Translations under genes and position numbers: made by a program
DNA from: Martinezella rhizogenes
Lineage (GTDB): Bacteria > Pseudomonadota > Alphaproteobacteria > Rhizobiales > Rhizobiaceae
Assembly: GCF_027460065.1 (NCBI RefSeq)
Contig: NZ_JAPYZZ010000001.1
Coordinates: 826,501 to 890,500 of the forward strand
DNA: 64,000 nt
Direction: 5' to 3'
Shown: piece after piece, positions 54,039 to 63,948 of the stretch
Layout: each line of letters starts with the position of its first letter
How positions within the stretch are numbered: the first letter of the stretch is position 1
The notes under the pieces: model-generated
The model's input: only the letters and a program-made list of their open reading frames with translations
What the model was told of the DNA's origin: nothing
Database searches by the model: none

Positions 54039-55805
54039 TCAGGAGGCTATGGCTTTCGGTCGCGGCTGCTGGCCTTCGTCTTCCGTCAGCAGGCCGCTGG
54101 TGCGCAGCAGCGAGGTGAAGCGACCGCCGCGCTGGGTCAGTTCATCGAAAGTGCCCTTCTCGATGATCCGGCCCTGATCGAGGAACAGGACGAGATCGGC
54201 ATCGCGAACCGTGGAAAGGCGGTGAGCGATGATAAAGGTCGTGCGGTTCTTTCGCAGCGCGTCCACGGCGGCCTTCACGCGGGCCTCGGTTTCCACGTCC
54301 AGCGCACTGGTCGCCTCGTCGAGAACCAGAATGGGTGCGTTCTTCAGGATCGCACGGGCAATGGCGATACGCTGGCGCTCGCCGCCGGAAAGTCGGTTGC
54401 CGCGCTCGCCCACCTGGGTCAGATAGCCATTGATGCGGCTGTCGATGAAATCCGTTGCCGCCGCCGCTGCTGCTGCTTCCACCACTTCCGCATCGGTGGC
54501 CGATTCACGGCCAAGGCGGATGTTTTCGCGGATGGAGCGGTTCAGCAGGCCGGCGTCCTGGAACACGGTCGCGATGGAATTGCGCAGCGAGTTTTTAGTG
54601 ACCGTTGAAATATCGGTACCGTCGATCAGGATCTGGCCGGAATCGGGGTCGTAGACACGCTGCAGAAGGTTGATCAGCGTGGTCTTGCCCGCACCGGTCG
54701 GCCCGACGATCGCGATGGTCTCGCCGGCCTTGGCTGTAAACGAGACGTCGTGAACGCCTTGCTTGGTGTTGGCGAAACCGAAATTGATATTGCGGAACTC
54801 CACGGTGCCAGAGACATTCGACAATTCGCGGGCATCGCCAGGCTCTTCCCGTTCCTTGACGGAATCCTCCAGCACGAAGAAATCCTCGAGCTTGGCGCGG
54901 GCTTCGAAAATCTGTGTCACGAACTGGCGCATCTGGTCCAGACGGCCGATCAGGAGATTGGCGAAACCGATAAAAGCGATGACGTCACCCACGCGCAATT
55001 CGCCGTTCTTGACGAGCACGGTGCCGATGACGAGGATGATCATCATAGAAACGGTGGAGGCGGTGCGGTTCAGGGCACTGGCGAAGGCCCACCAGTCGAG
55101 CACCGGATATTGGGCGCTCAGCAGTTTTTCGGTGAAGGATTTCAGCGCCTTGGTTTCAGCTTCGATGCGGTTGTAGCTGTGCAGCACCGACACGTTGCTG
55201 ATGGAATCGCTGACATGGGCAAAAACGCTGTGATAATGCTCCTCTACCGAAGCCTGGCCGTCCTTGGTGCGGCCCATCACCCATTTGCCGATGAACCAGT
55301 AGACGATGCCGAGACCGATCAGGACGAAACTCAGGCGCAGGTCCATGGCCATGGCGGTCGGGATGAGCAGCACCAGCGCCACGAAGGTAGCGAGATGCGT
55401 GCGCATGAATTCCAGCCAGAGGCCGAACAGCGTTTCACTGGCGCGCAGCAGCGTGTGCAGGGCATTGGATGTGCCGCGCAGATGATGCCAGGAGAGCGGC
55501 ATGGAAATGATGCGCCCGAAAGCTTCCGTCAGGAGCGTTGCGCGCCGGCCATGGGCCAGACGGTCGGCCTCGCGGGCGACCGCGACATAAGCGACGGTGT
55601 TGAAGACGCCGAAACCCGCCCACAGAATGAGAATGGGCGTGACATTGGTGCCGGATGAGATGGCGTCGATGATCCGGCCGAACAGCACGGGTTCGGCGAT
55701 GGTGATCGCTGCAAGAATGACGTTGGCGATGACGACCACCGTCACACGCCATTTATGAACGGTCAGATAGCGCAGAGCGCGTGTGTAAACCTGAAACAAG
55801 GTCAA
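54039..55805 (-). CDS. chvA: Cyclic beta-1,2-glucan ABC exporter
   Basis: A 588-residue half-transporter: six membrane helices in the first 320 residues, then an ATP-binding domain with Walker A IVGPTGAGKTTLINLLQRV near 365, ABC signature NRLSGGERQRIAIARAIL near 468 and Walker B ILVLDEATSALD near 490. As a homodimer it moves cyclic glucan from the cytoplasm to the periplasm. Neighbourhood with chvB and the match to the NdvA/ChvA family make the assignment firm. Convergent with chvB, starting at the ATG at 55805; a divergent LuxR-type gene lies beyond. Confidence 0.96.
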   Translation of the reverse strand: MTLFQVYTRALRYLTVHKWRVTVVVIANVILAAITIAEPVLFGRIIDAISSGTNVTPILILWAGFGVFNTVAYVAVAREADRLAHGRRATLLTEAFGRIISMPLSWHHLRGTSNALHTLLRASETLFGLWLEFMRTHLATFVALVLLIPTAMAMDLRLSFVLIGLGIVYWFIGKWVMGRTKDGQASVEEHYHSVFAHVSDSISNVSVLHSYNRIEAETKALKSFTEKLLSAQYPVLDWWAFASALNRTASTVSMMIILVIGTVLVKNGELRVGDVIAFIGFANLLIGRLDQMRQFVTQIFEARAKLEDFFVLEDSVKEREEPGDARELSNVSGTVEFRNINFGFANTKQGVHDVSFTAKAGETIAIVGPTGAGKTTLINLLQRVYDPDSGQILIDGTDISTVTKNSLRNSIATVFQDAGLLNRSIRENIRLGRESATDAEVVEAAAAAAATDFIDSRINGYLTQVGERGNRLSGGERQRIAIARAILKNAPILVLDEATSALDVETEARVKAAVDALRKNRTTFIIAHRLSTVRDADLVLFLDQGRIIEKGTFDELTQRGGRFTSLLRTSGLLTEDEGQQPRPKAIAS

Positions 55806-56141
55806 ATTTTCAATCCAGTCCGGGCGTCTTTTCGAGCGGTTGATTGTTCGGCCTCAACGCAATGCTACTTTAGCAAGGTTGCATGAGACGGCGAATTTTG
55901 TGTAATTATCGCTCTTCCTGTCTGAATGGCGGCTTAACAGATTGACCGCGCGTGCGAACCGAAAAAACCGAACCCGATGTTTCCCGGGGGCCTGCCACCA
56001 CAAGATTTCGCATCTTCGTTTCAGGGATTGCTAACGACGATATGTTCAATCTGAACCGACCGGCGCCCGAGTAACATGACGTCATTGCGGGACCTTGTCC
56101 TCGTGTCATCCCTTCAAGCCAAGCCCGGACCCCGTGTCTTT

Positions 56142-56879
56142 ATGCATGATATTCTTCACTTCATCTCTGCGTGTTCTCAGGCAGGAAGCGCCGACCGCGT
56201 TCGCTCCGAATTTGCCAAGCTCATTCGCGAATATGGCTTCGAATATTTTCTCGTCAGCAGACGGATGACAGGCGAACTCGCCTCTGCCGGCCAGATTCTC
56301 GCAGAGCATCTTCCCGACGGCTGGCTGGAAGTTTACAGGGCCAAAAAATACAATCTCGTTGATCCCGTGCGCAAGGTGATCGGCATGGTGCACAAGCCGT
56401 TTCAGTGGAAAGAAGCGCTTGAGGGCCTGCCGCGCGCGATGCATCGCAAAAGGGCAAGCGTGTTTTTTAACGATGCCGGCCGATATGGCCTGCAGGGCGG
56501 TTATGCCTTTCCCGTGCACGGCCGTGCGGGATTTATCGGTGCTGTCTTCATTGGTGGCCCGGACCGGCAATTGCCCTCCCTGCACGTCGAACTCCTCGAT
56601 GCAGCTACCCGCACCGTCTTCTGGCGGCTGCTCGATCTTTCCGGCCAGGCCCATGGCTTAAGCAATGCCCCCGAGGTTTCAGCTCTCGAGCTGACACGGC
56701 GCGAAATGGAGGTGCTGGCGCTGATGGCGGATGGCATGACTTCCACCGAAATCGGACGCCAGCTATCGATCTCCAACCACACGGTTGACTGGTACATCAA
56801 CGGAATTCAGCGCCGTTTCAGCGCCAAGAACCGGCAGCACACCGTAGCGCTTGCTTTTCGCCACGGTCTGTTAAGCTAG
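56142..56879 (+). CDS. LuxR-type quorum-sensing regulator (no synthase nearby)
   Basis: About 245 residues. The N-terminal domain keeps the residues that bind acyl-homoserine lactones in LuxR/TraR: Trp in PDGWLEVYRAKKYNLVDPV together with Tyr and Asp-Pro, a second Trp in PFQWKEAL, and Gly in FPVHGRAGFIG. The C-terminal helix-turn-helix is ELTRREMEVLALMADGMTSTEIGRQ then LSISNHTVDWYINGIQRRF, the LuxR_C pattern. No luxI-type gene lies in the window, so it is a LuxR solo here. Starts at 56142 (MHDILHF) or 56076 (in frame, 22 extra residues) are both possible; neither has a strong ribosome-binding site. It is divergent from chvA and lies just before pyc. Confidence 0.88.
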   Translation: MHDILHFISACSQAGSADRVRSEFAKLIREYGFEYFLVSRRMTGELASAGQILAEHLPDGWLEVYRAKKYNLVDPVRKVIGMVHKPFQWKEALEGLPRAMHRKRASVFFNDAGRYGLQGGYAFPVHGRAGFIGAVFIGGPDRQLPSLHVELLDAATRTVFWRLLDLSGQAHGLSNAPEVSALELTRREMEVLALMADGMTSTEIGRQLSISNHTVDWYINGIQRRFSAKNRQHTVALAFRHGLLS

Positions 56880-56984
56880 CGCAAACAGGACAGTTCTCGC
56901 CGGAATTGCCCTTTCCAAGACTTGGTTTTGCTGCTTTATTCCGCAGTGCAGCAGAATTCTGTTTTGGCGTGTGGGGAGACCGTC

Positions 56985-59900
56985 TTGAAGATATCGAAAA
57001 TACTTGTTGCCAACCGATCCGAAATTGCGATCCGCGTTTTCCGGGCAGCGAACGAGCTTGGGATCAAAACCGTTGCGATTTGGGCGGAAGAGGACAAGCT
57101 GTCTTTGCACCGCTTCAAGGCGGACGAATCCTATCAGGTCGGCAGGGGTCCGCATCTCGCCAAGGATATGGGGCCGATCGAGAGCTATCTTTCGATCGAG
57201 GAGGTTATCCGCGTGGCCAAGCTCTCCGGAGCGGATGCGATTCATCCCGGTTATGGTCTTCTGTCCGAAAGTCCAGAATTTGTGGAGGCCTGCAAAAAGG
57301 CAGGCATCACCTTCATCGGGCCGACGCCGGATACGATGCGCCAGCTCGGCAACAAGGTCGCTGCCCGCAATCTGGCGATTTCGGTTGATGTCCCCGTTGT
57401 TCCCGCTACCAATCCGCTGCCGGACGATATAGCGGAAGTGGAGCGCATGGCCGAGGAAATCGGCTATCCCGTTATGCTGAAGGCCTCCTGGGGCGGTGGT
57501 GGCCGCGGCATGCGCGCCATTCGCAAAAAGGAAGATCTTGCCCGTGAGGTGACGGAAGCCAAGCGCGAGGCGAAGGCCGCCTTCGGCAAGGATGAGGTCT
57601 ATCTGGAAAAGCTCGTCGAGCGCGCCCGCCATGTCGAGAGCCAGATTCTCGGTGATACGCATGGCAATGTCGTGCATCTGTTCGAGCGCGATTGTTCTAT
57701 CCAGCGGCGCAATCAAAAGGTCGTCGAGCGGGCGCCTGCTCCCTATTTGTCAGAAGCGCAGCGCCAGGAACTGGCCGCCTATTCCCTGAAGATCGCGGCT
57801 GCGACCAACTATATCGGTGCCGGCACTGTCGAATATCTGATGGATGCAGATACCGGAAAATTCTACTTCATCGAGGTCAATCCGCGCATCCAGGTGGAGC
57901 ATACCGTCACCGAAGTCGTGACCGGCATCGATATCGTCAAGGCGCAGATCCATATTCTCGAAGGCGCTGCCATAGGCACGGCGGAATCCGGCGTTCCGCG
58001 CCAGGAGGATATCCGCCTCAACGGTCACGCGCTTCAGTGCCGCATCACGACGGAAGACCCGGAACATAACTTCATTCCTGACTACGGCCGCATCACCGCC
58101 TATCGCTCCGCTTCTGGCTTCGGCATCCGTCTGGATGGCGGCACGTCCTATACCGGTGCTGTCATCACCCGTTATTACGATCCGCTGCTCGTCAAGGTCA
58201 CTGCCTGGGCACCGCAGCCGGATGAGGCGATCAACCGTATGGATCGCGCGCTGCGCGAATTCCGTATCCGCGGCGTTGCGACCAACCTCACTTTTCTTGA
58301 AGCCATCATTGGTCATGACAGCTTCCGCAACAACACCTACACGACGCGCTTCATCGATTCGACGCCGGAGCTGTTCGCGCAGGTCAAGCGTCAGGACCGC
58401 GCTACCAAGCTTCTGACCTATCTGGCAGATGTGACCGTCAATGGTCACCCCGAAACCAAGGGTCGTGCGAAGCCTGCGGACAAGGCGGCAAAGCCCATCG
58501 TGCCTTATATCGATGCGCCGACGCCCGAGGGCACCAAGCAATTGCTGGACAAGCTGGGCCCGAAGGGCTTTGCGGACTGGATGCGCAATGAAAAGCGCGT
58601 GCTGGTCACGGATACAACCATGCGCGACGGACACCAGTCGCTGCTGGCCACCCGCGTCCGTACCCATGATATCGCCCGTGTCGCCAGCGTTTACTCCAAG
58701 GCGCTGCCGCAGCTTCTGTCGCTGGAATGCTGGGGTGGTGCGACCTTCGACGTTTCCATGCGCTTCCTGACCGAAGATCCGTGGGAGCGCCTGTCGCTCA
58801 TCCGCGAAGGTGCGCCGAACCTGCTGTTGCAGATGCTTCTGCGTGGTGCCAACGGCGTCGGTTATAAGAACTATCCCGATAATGTCGTGAAGTATTTTGT
58901 CCGTCAGGCCGCAAGGGGCGGCGTCGATCTTTTCCGCGTGTTCGACTGCCTGAACTGGGTGGAGAACATGCGGGTGTCGATGGATGCGATTGCCGAGGAG
59001 AACAAGCTCTGCGAGGCAACCATCTGCTACACCGGCGATCTCTTGAATTCGGCACGTCCGAAATATGATCTCAAATATTATACCAACCTCGCCGTCGAGC
59101 TGGAAAAGGCCGGCGCCCATATCATCGCCGTCAAGGATATGGCGGGCCTGCTGAAACCGGCTGCCGCCAAGGTTCTGTTCAAGGCGCTGCGCGAGGCGAC
59201 CGGTCTGCCGATCCACTTCCACACCCATGATACATCGGGCATTTCCGCTGCGACCGTTCTTGCGGCTGTGGATGCGGGCGTCGATGCCGTCGATGCTGCA
59301 ATGGATGCCTTCTCCGGCAATACATCGCAGCCTTGCCTCGGCTCGATCGTGGAGGCACTCGCCGGATCGGAACGCGATACGGGTCTCGATACCGAATGGA
59401 TCCGCCGCATTTCCTTCTATTGGGAAGCCGTGCGCAATCAATATGCGGCGTTCGAGAGCGACCTCAAAGGGCCTGCCTCAGAAGTCTATCTGCATGAAAT
59501 GCCGGGCGGCCAGTTCACCAATCTCAAGGAACAGGCCCGTTCGCTGGGGCTCGAAAGCCGCTGGCACGAGGTGGCGCAGGCCTATGCCGATGCCAACAGG
59601 ATGTTCGGTGATATCGTCAAGGTGACGCCGTCCTCCAAGGTAGTCGGCGACATGGCGCTGATGATGGTCAGCCAGGACCTGACGGTGGCCGATGTCGAAA
59701 ACCCGGATAAGGAGGTTTCCTTCCCGGACTCTGTCGTCTCCATGCTGAAGGGCGATCTTGGCCAATCGCCGGGTGGCTGGCCGGAAGCGCTGCAGAAGAA
59801 GGCGCTGAAGGGTGAAAAGCCTTACACGGTTCGTCCGGGTTCGCTTCTGGAAGATGCCGATCTCGATGCCGAACGGAAGGTGATCGAGACCAAGCTGGAG

Positions 59901-60446
59901 CGCAAGGTCGATGACTTCGAGTTTGCCTCCTATCTGATGTATCCGAAGGTGTTCACCGATTTCGCGCTGACCGCCGAGACATACGGCCCGGTCTCCGTGT
60001 TGCCCACCCATGCCTATTTCTACGGCATGGAGGATGGCGAAGAACTGTTTGCCGATATCGAACGCGGCAAGACGCTCGTCATCGTCAATCAGGCTTCGTC
60101 CGGCATTGACGATAAGGGCATGGTGACGGTGTTCTTCGAGATCAACGGCCAGCCGCGCCGCATCAAGGTGCCGGATCGCGCCCATGGTGCCTCCGGCTCC
60201 GCGGTGCGTCGCAAGGCAGAACCCGGCAATGCATCCCATATCGGTGCGCCGATGCCGGGCGTTATCAGCCGCGTCTTCATCAACCAGGGTCAGGAGGTCA
60301 AGGCCGGCGACGTGCTGCTCTCGATCGAGGCCATGAAGATGGAAACCGCATTGCATGCCGAACGGGACGGTAAGATTGCTGAAGTTCTTGTAAAGCCCGG
60401 TGACCAGATCGATGCCAAGGATCTGTTGATCTCCTACGCTGAATAA
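56985..60446 (+). CDS. pyc: Pyruvate carboxylase
   Basis: About 1153 residues from a TTG at 56985, which has a GGGGAG ribosome-binding site 7 bases upstream. The biotin carboxylase domain comes first (KILVANRSEIAIRVFRA, ATP-grasp KASWGGGGRGMRAI near 170, FIEVNPRIQVEHTVTE near 300), then the carboxyltransferase domain (TTMRDGHQSLLATRVRTHD near 545, FHTHDTSGIS), the tetramerisation region, and the biotin carrier with IEAMKMETALHAERDGK near 1115 carrying the biotin lysine. It makes oxaloacetate from pyruvate and bicarbonate for gluconeogenesis and the TCA cycle. Upstream in-frame TTG at 56922 is less likely. Confidence 0.97.
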   Translation: MKISKILVANRSEIAIRVFRAANELGIKTVAIWAEEDKLSLHRFKADESYQVGRGPHLAKDMGPIESYLSIEEVIRVAKLSGADAIHPGYGLLSESPEFVEACKKAGITFIGPTPDTMRQLGNKVAARNLAISVDVPVVPATNPLPDDIAEVERMAEEIGYPVMLKASWGGGGRGMRAIRKKEDLAREVTEAKREAKAAFGKDEVYLEKLVERARHVESQILGDTHGNVVHLFERDCSIQRRNQKVVERAPAPYLSEAQRQELAAYSLKIAAATNYIGAGTVEYLMDADTGKFYFIEVNPRIQVEHTVTEVVTGIDIVKAQIHILEGAAIGTAESGVPRQEDIRLNGHALQCRITTEDPEHNFIPDYGRITAYRSASGFGIRLDGGTSYTGAVITRYYDPLLVKVTAWAPQPDEAINRMDRALREFRIRGVATNLTFLEAIIGHDSFRNNTYTTRFIDSTPELFAQVKRQDRATKLLTYLADVTVNGHPETKGRAKPADKAAKPIVPYIDAPTPEGTKQLLDKLGPKGFADWMRNEKRVLVTDTTMRDGHQSLLATRVRTHDIARVASVYSKALPQLLSLECWGGATFDVSMRFLTEDPWERLSLIREGAPNLLLQMLLRGANGVGYKNYPDNVVKYFVRQAARGGVDLFRVFDCLNWVENMRVSMDAIAEENKLCEATICYTGDLLNSARPKYDLKYYTNLAVELEKAGAHIIAVKDMAGLLKPAAAKVLFKALREATGLPIHFHTHDTSGISAATVLAAVDAGVDAVDAAMDAFSGNTSQPCLGSIVEALAGSERDTGLDTEWIRRISFYWEAVRNQYAAFESDLKGPASEVYLHEMPGGQFTNLKEQARSLGLESRWHEVAQAYADANRMFGDIVKVTPSSKVVGDMALMMVSQDLTVADVENPDKEVSFPDSVVSMLKGDLGQSPGGWPEALQKKALKGEKPYTVRPGSLLEDADLDAERKVIETKLERKVDDFEFASYLMYPKVFTDFALTAETYGPVSVLPTHAYFYGMEDGEELFADIERGKTLVIVNQASSGIDDKGMVTVFFEINGQPRRIKVPDRAHGASGSAVRRKAEPGNASHIGAPMPGVISRVFINQGQEVKAGDVLLSIEAMKMETALHAERDGKIAEVLVKPGDQIDAKDLLISYAE

Positions 60447-60476
60447 CGGCGTACCTCATCGGCAATAGAGTTAGAG

Positions 60477-60504
60477 ACGCCCGCCTTCCCGGCGGGCGTT
60501 TTTT
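60477..60504 (+). terminator. Rho-independent terminator of pyc
   Basis: ACGCCCGCC and GGCGGGCGT pair around TTCCC, followed by TTTTTATT, 31 bases after the pyc stop. Confidence 0.93.
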
Positions 60505-60523
60505 ATTGCGCTCCGGCAAAAAC

Positions 60524-60566
60524 TTGATTATGCATGTTCGTGCACGTTTATTCTTGTTTATGCATG
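60524..60566. promoter_or_regulatory. Direct repeat pair upstream of the DeoR gene, probable operator
   Basis: TTGATTATGCATG (60524-60536) and TTGTTTATGCATG (60554-60566) match at 12 of 13 bases and start exactly 30 bp apart, close to three helical turns. They end 7 bp before the DeoR start, with GTTCGTGCACG between them, so they are well placed for autoregulation by the DeoR protein. Confidence 0.6.
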
Positions 60567-60573
60567 AGTCCCG

Positions 60574-61374
60574 ATGAGTGATCATTTCGTCAGTGAGCGG
60601 CAGGCGCTCATCCTAGCGCAGTTGCGGCAGAGCGGCCGCGTGCTCGCGCAGGATCTGGCCCAGAATTTCGGCGTTTCCGAAGACACGGTGCGCCGCGACC
60701 TGCGCGAGATGGCGGCACGGGGGGAATGCCTGCGCGTCTATGGCGGGGCGCTGCTTTCCGACAGCACGACGGTGCCACTGAAAACCCGGATTGCAGAGGA
60801 TGCCGACCGCAAGGCCATGCTGGCCCGCGCCGTCGTTCCGCTTATTGAACCGGGCATGGTGGTTTTCATCGATGCCGGGTCGACCAATCTTGCCATTGCA
60901 AGAGCGATACCGGCCGGGCTCAATCTGACCGTGGTGACGAATACGCCCGCCATAGCTGCCGAGCTGACGGGGCGGGCCGATATCGATCTGGTGCTGATTG
61001 GCGGCAAGGTCGATCCGGCCGTTGGTGCGGCGATCGATGCCATGGCGCTCCGGCAGCTTGAGCTGATGCGGCCAGATCTATGCGTCCTCGGTGTTTGCGG
61101 CGTTGCTGCGGAGACGGGCCTTTCGGCGGACGTTTTCGAGGATGCGGTGTTCAAGCGGCTTGCCTGTAGTGCCAGCCAGCGGGTGATCGCCGCGATTACC
61201 ACGGAAAAGCTCGGCCATAAGGCTGCTTTCCACGTCCATGATTTTTCCCCACCGCTTTGCCTCGTGCTGGAACGGGATGCCGACCGAGCATTGGTCGAGT
61301 CGCTTTCGGCACAAGGCGTAGACGTTTATTGCGGCGAAGACGACGCTGCCCCGTTTTCTCATGGTCAAGTCTGA
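60574..61374 (+). CDS. DeoR-family transcriptional regulator
   Basis: A 266-residue repressor of the DeoR/GlpR type. The N-terminal helix-turn-helix reads LILAQLRQSGRVLAQDLAQ then FGVSEDTVRRDLREMAARG, the DeoR signature. The C-terminal sugar-phosphate-sensing domain shows VVFIDAGSTNLAIARAI and VLIGGKVDPAVGAA, and CVLGVCGVAAETGLSADVFED. It lies 12 bp ahead of the MFS gene and must be co-transcribed with it, suggesting regulation of that transporter by an unknown phosphorylated sugar. Confidence 0.92.
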   Translation: MSDHFVSERQALILAQLRQSGRVLAQDLAQNFGVSEDTVRRDLREMAARGECLRVYGGALLSDSTTVPLKTRIAEDADRKAMLARAVVPLIEPGMVVFIDAGSTNLAIARAIPAGLNLTVVTNTPAIAAELTGRADIDLVLIGGKVDPAVGAAIDAMALRQLELMRPDLCVLGVCGVAAETGLSADVFEDAVFKRLACSASQRVIAAITTEKLGHKAAFHVHDFSPPLCLVLERDADRALVESLSAQGVDVYCGEDDAAPFSHGQV

Positions 61375-61386
61375 AGGATATTGCCG

Positions 61387-62577
61387 ATGAATGGCCCCAC
61401 GACATTTTCGCCGACAGGCACACGCTCCTCCTATCTGACGCGGCACAGGCTTGGCGTTTCGCTGCTGTTTTTGATGAACGGCTTCATGATGGGGTCATGG
61501 GCGCCCAAGATTCCGGAATTTGCCGCACGCCTGTCCCTCAGCGAAAGTGCGCTCGGCCTGATCATTCTCGTTTTCGGTATCGGTTCACTGGTTTTCATGC
61601 CGATTGCCGGGTCGCAGATCGCCCGTTTCGGCTCGCGTACGGTGAGCCTCGTCACCGCCGCGATCTTTCTGCCGACATTGCTTTTCATTTCCTGGGCCGG
61701 CACCGTCTGGGCAGGGGTGATTGCGGTGTTCCTGTTTGGCGGGCTGACGGGGGCGATGGATGTCGCCATGAACGCCAATGCCGTGGCGGTGGAGCGCGAT
61801 ATGCGTCGGGCGATCATGTCGTCCTGTCATGCTTTCTGGAGCCTCGGCGGCCTCATCGGGGCCGGTCTCGGCGGTTACCTCATCACCGCCATCGGTGTGC
61901 AGGGCCACGCCATTGCACTTACCGTCATCGCGCTCGTGCTTCTGGTCATTGCGTGGCCGCGGGTTCTGGCGGACCGTCCGCACCCTGAGGAGGAGCGCCC
62001 GAAAGGTGGCCTGCCGCTGACGCCGCTACCGTGGATCATCGGCCTGATGGCGCTGTTCTCGATGATCCCGGAAGGGGCCATCCTCGATTGGGGTGCCCTT
62101 TATCTGCGCAATGAGCTCGGCGCTTCCGTATCGCAGTCCGGTTTTGCCTTCGCGGCCTTTTCCATGACCATGGCAGTGATGCGTTTTGCCGGCGACTTGG
62201 TGCGTGACCGCTTTGGCGCCGTGACGACCTTGCGCTTCTGCTCGGCCATGTCGATCATCGGTCTCGTCATTGCCGGTCTCGCGGGTAATTCCACCATCGC
62301 CATCATCGGCTTCGCGATTGCCGGCATCGGTATTTCCAACATGGTGCCCATCGCTTTTTCGGCCGCAGGCAATATGCCGGGGCTGGCGCCGGGAATTGGC
62401 CTTTCGGTCGTTACCACCATGGGTTACTCCGGTATTCTGGTGGCGCCCTCCGCCATTGGCTTCATTGCAGAACATACCGGCCTTGCCAGTGTCTTCATCG
62501 CGCTTCCCTTGCTGCATGTGGTGGTTTTTCTGCTTTCGCGGCTCGCCCGCCATGCGGATGGTGCGGGCAAGGAATAG
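61387..62577 (+). CDS. MFS transporter, sugar-efflux-like (FucP/YbjJ type)
   Basis: A 396-residue permease with twelve predicted helices, beginning LGVSLLFLMNGFMMGSWAPKIPEF. It shows a SQIARFGSRTVSLVT loop (the MFS motif between helices 2 and 3), GLTGAMDVAMNANAVAVER and CHAFWSLGGLIGAGLGGYL, features of the YbjJ-like MFS branch. Starts at the ATG at 61387 with AAGGA 8 bases upstream; the TTG at 61381 is in frame. Its DeoR partner suggests a sugar or polyol. Substrate unknown. Confidence 0.9.
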   Translation: MNGPTTFSPTGTRSSYLTRHRLGVSLLFLMNGFMMGSWAPKIPEFAARLSLSESALGLIILVFGIGSLVFMPIAGSQIARFGSRTVSLVTAAIFLPTLLFISWAGTVWAGVIAVFLFGGLTGAMDVAMNANAVAVERDMRRAIMSSCHAFWSLGGLIGAGLGGYLITAIGVQGHAIALTVIALVLLVIAWPRVLADRPHPEEERPKGGLPLTPLPWIIGLMALFSMIPEGAILDWGALYLRNELGASVSQSGFAFAAFSMTMAVMRFAGDLVRDRFGAVTTLRFCSAMSIIGLVIAGLAGNSTIAIIGFAIAGIGISNMVPIAFSAAGNMPGLAPGIGLSVVTTMGYSGILVAPSAIGFIAEHTGLASVFIALPLLHVVVFLLSRLARHADGAGKE

Positions 62578-62697
62578 GCGTCTCGAATTTTGCCATGATT
62601 GCGGTAAAGTAGAAGCTCCAGCGCGTTGGGTGTTGACAAGCAGGCTTGCCTGTTTCACCTCAATTGCTAGACCTTGCCGCAAGCTCCAGAGACCGCC

Positions 62698-63948
62698 ATG
62701 ACGTCACATGCCGATTACGACCCGAAGCCCCGCCGTGCATCCGTCGCCGTAGACGTAGGCGGTGTGATCGTGGGGGGCGGTGCGCCCGTCGTCGTGCAGT
62801 CGATGACCAATACCGATACCGCCGACATCGATGCCACCGTACAACAGGTGGCGGCGCTCTTTCGGGCCGGTTCGGAAATGGTGCGTATTACCGTCGATCG
62901 CGATGAGAGTGCGGCCGCTGTGCCGAAAATCCGCGAGCGGCTGCTCCGTCTCGGCATGGATGTGCCGCTGATCGGCGATTTCCATTATATCGGCCACAAG
63001 CTTCTGGCCGATCACCCGGCCTGTGCCGAGGCATTGGCGAAATACCGCATCAATCCCGGCAATGTCGGTTTCAAGGACAAGAAGGACAAGCAGTTCGGCG
63101 AAATCGTCGAAATGGCGATCCGTTACGACAAGCCCGTCCGCATCGGTGTCAACTGGGGCTCGCTCGATCAGGAATTGCTGACGACGCTGATGGACAGGAA
63201 CAAGGAACAGGGTTTTCCGCTCTCCGCCCGTCAGGTCACGCGTGAGGCCATCGTACAATCGGCACTGATTTCCGCCGAGCTTGCCGAAGAGATCGGCTTG
63301 CCGCGCAACCGCATCATCCTGTCTGCCAAAGTCAGCCAGGTGCAGGATCTGATCGCCGTTTATTCGATGCTTTCGGAACGATCCAACCACGCCCTGCATC
63401 TGGGTTTGACGGAGGCGGGCATGGGTTCGAAGGGCATCGTCGCTTCGTCCGCTGCCATGGGTTACGTGCTTCAGCATGGCATTGGCGATACGATCCGCGT
63501 TTCACTGACGCCGGAGCCGAATGGTGACCGCACCCGCGAGGTGCAGGTAGCGCAGGAACTGCTGCAGGTCATGGGCTTTCGGCAATTCATTCCTGTTGTG
63601 GCGGCATGTCCCGGCTGCGGGCGGACCACGTCCACCGTGTTTCAGGAACTGGCGCAGAACATCCAGAACGATATTCGCAAGAACATGCCGATCTGGCGTG
63701 AGAAATATCCCGGTGTCGAGGCGCTCAACGTCGCCGTCATGGGCTGCATCGTCAACGGTCCCGGCGAAAGCAAACATGCCGATATTGGCATTTCGCTGCC
63801 CGGAACCGGCGAAAGCCCGGCTGCACCGGTTTTCATCGATGGCGAAAAGGCACTCACCCTGCGTGGTCCCAACATCGCCGCCGATTTCGAAGCGCTTGTG
63901 ATCGATTACATCGAAAAGCGTTTTGGCCAGAAAGATGCGGCGGAGTAA
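62698..63948 (+). CDS. ispG: 4-hydroxy-3-methylbut-2-en-1-yl diphosphate synthase (GcpE)
   Basis: A 416-residue enzyme of the MEP isoprenoid pathway, turning MEcPP into HMBPP. The N-terminal TIM-barrel has [19 protein letters not shown] and [15 protein letters not shown], then [16 protein letters not shown] and [16 protein letters not shown]. The C-terminal Fe-S domain carries the cluster cysteines in ACPGCGRTT and [18 protein letters not shown]. The ATG at 62698 is chosen over an in-frame TTG at 62674. The last 52 bases after it hold nothing I can identify. Confidence 0.97.
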   Translation: MTSHADYDPKPRRASVAVDVGGVIVGGGAPVVVQSMTNTDTADIDATVQQVAALFRAGSEMVRITVDRDESAAAVPKIRERLLRLGMDVPLIGDFHYIGHKLLADHPACAEALAKYRINPGNVGFKDKKDKQFGEIVEMAIRYDKPVRIGVNWGSLDQELLTTLMDRNKEQGFPLSARQVTREAIVQSALISAELAEEIGLPRNRIILSAKVSQVQDLIAVYSMLSERSNHALHLGLTEAGMGSKGIVASSAAMGYVLQHGIGDTIRVSLTPEPNGDRTREVQVAQELLQVMGFRQFIPVVAACPGCGRTTSTVFQELAQNIQNDIRKNMPIWREKYPGVEALNVAVMGCIVNGPGESKHADIGISLPGTGESPAAPVFIDGEKALTLRGPNIAADFEALVIDYIEKRFGQKDAAE

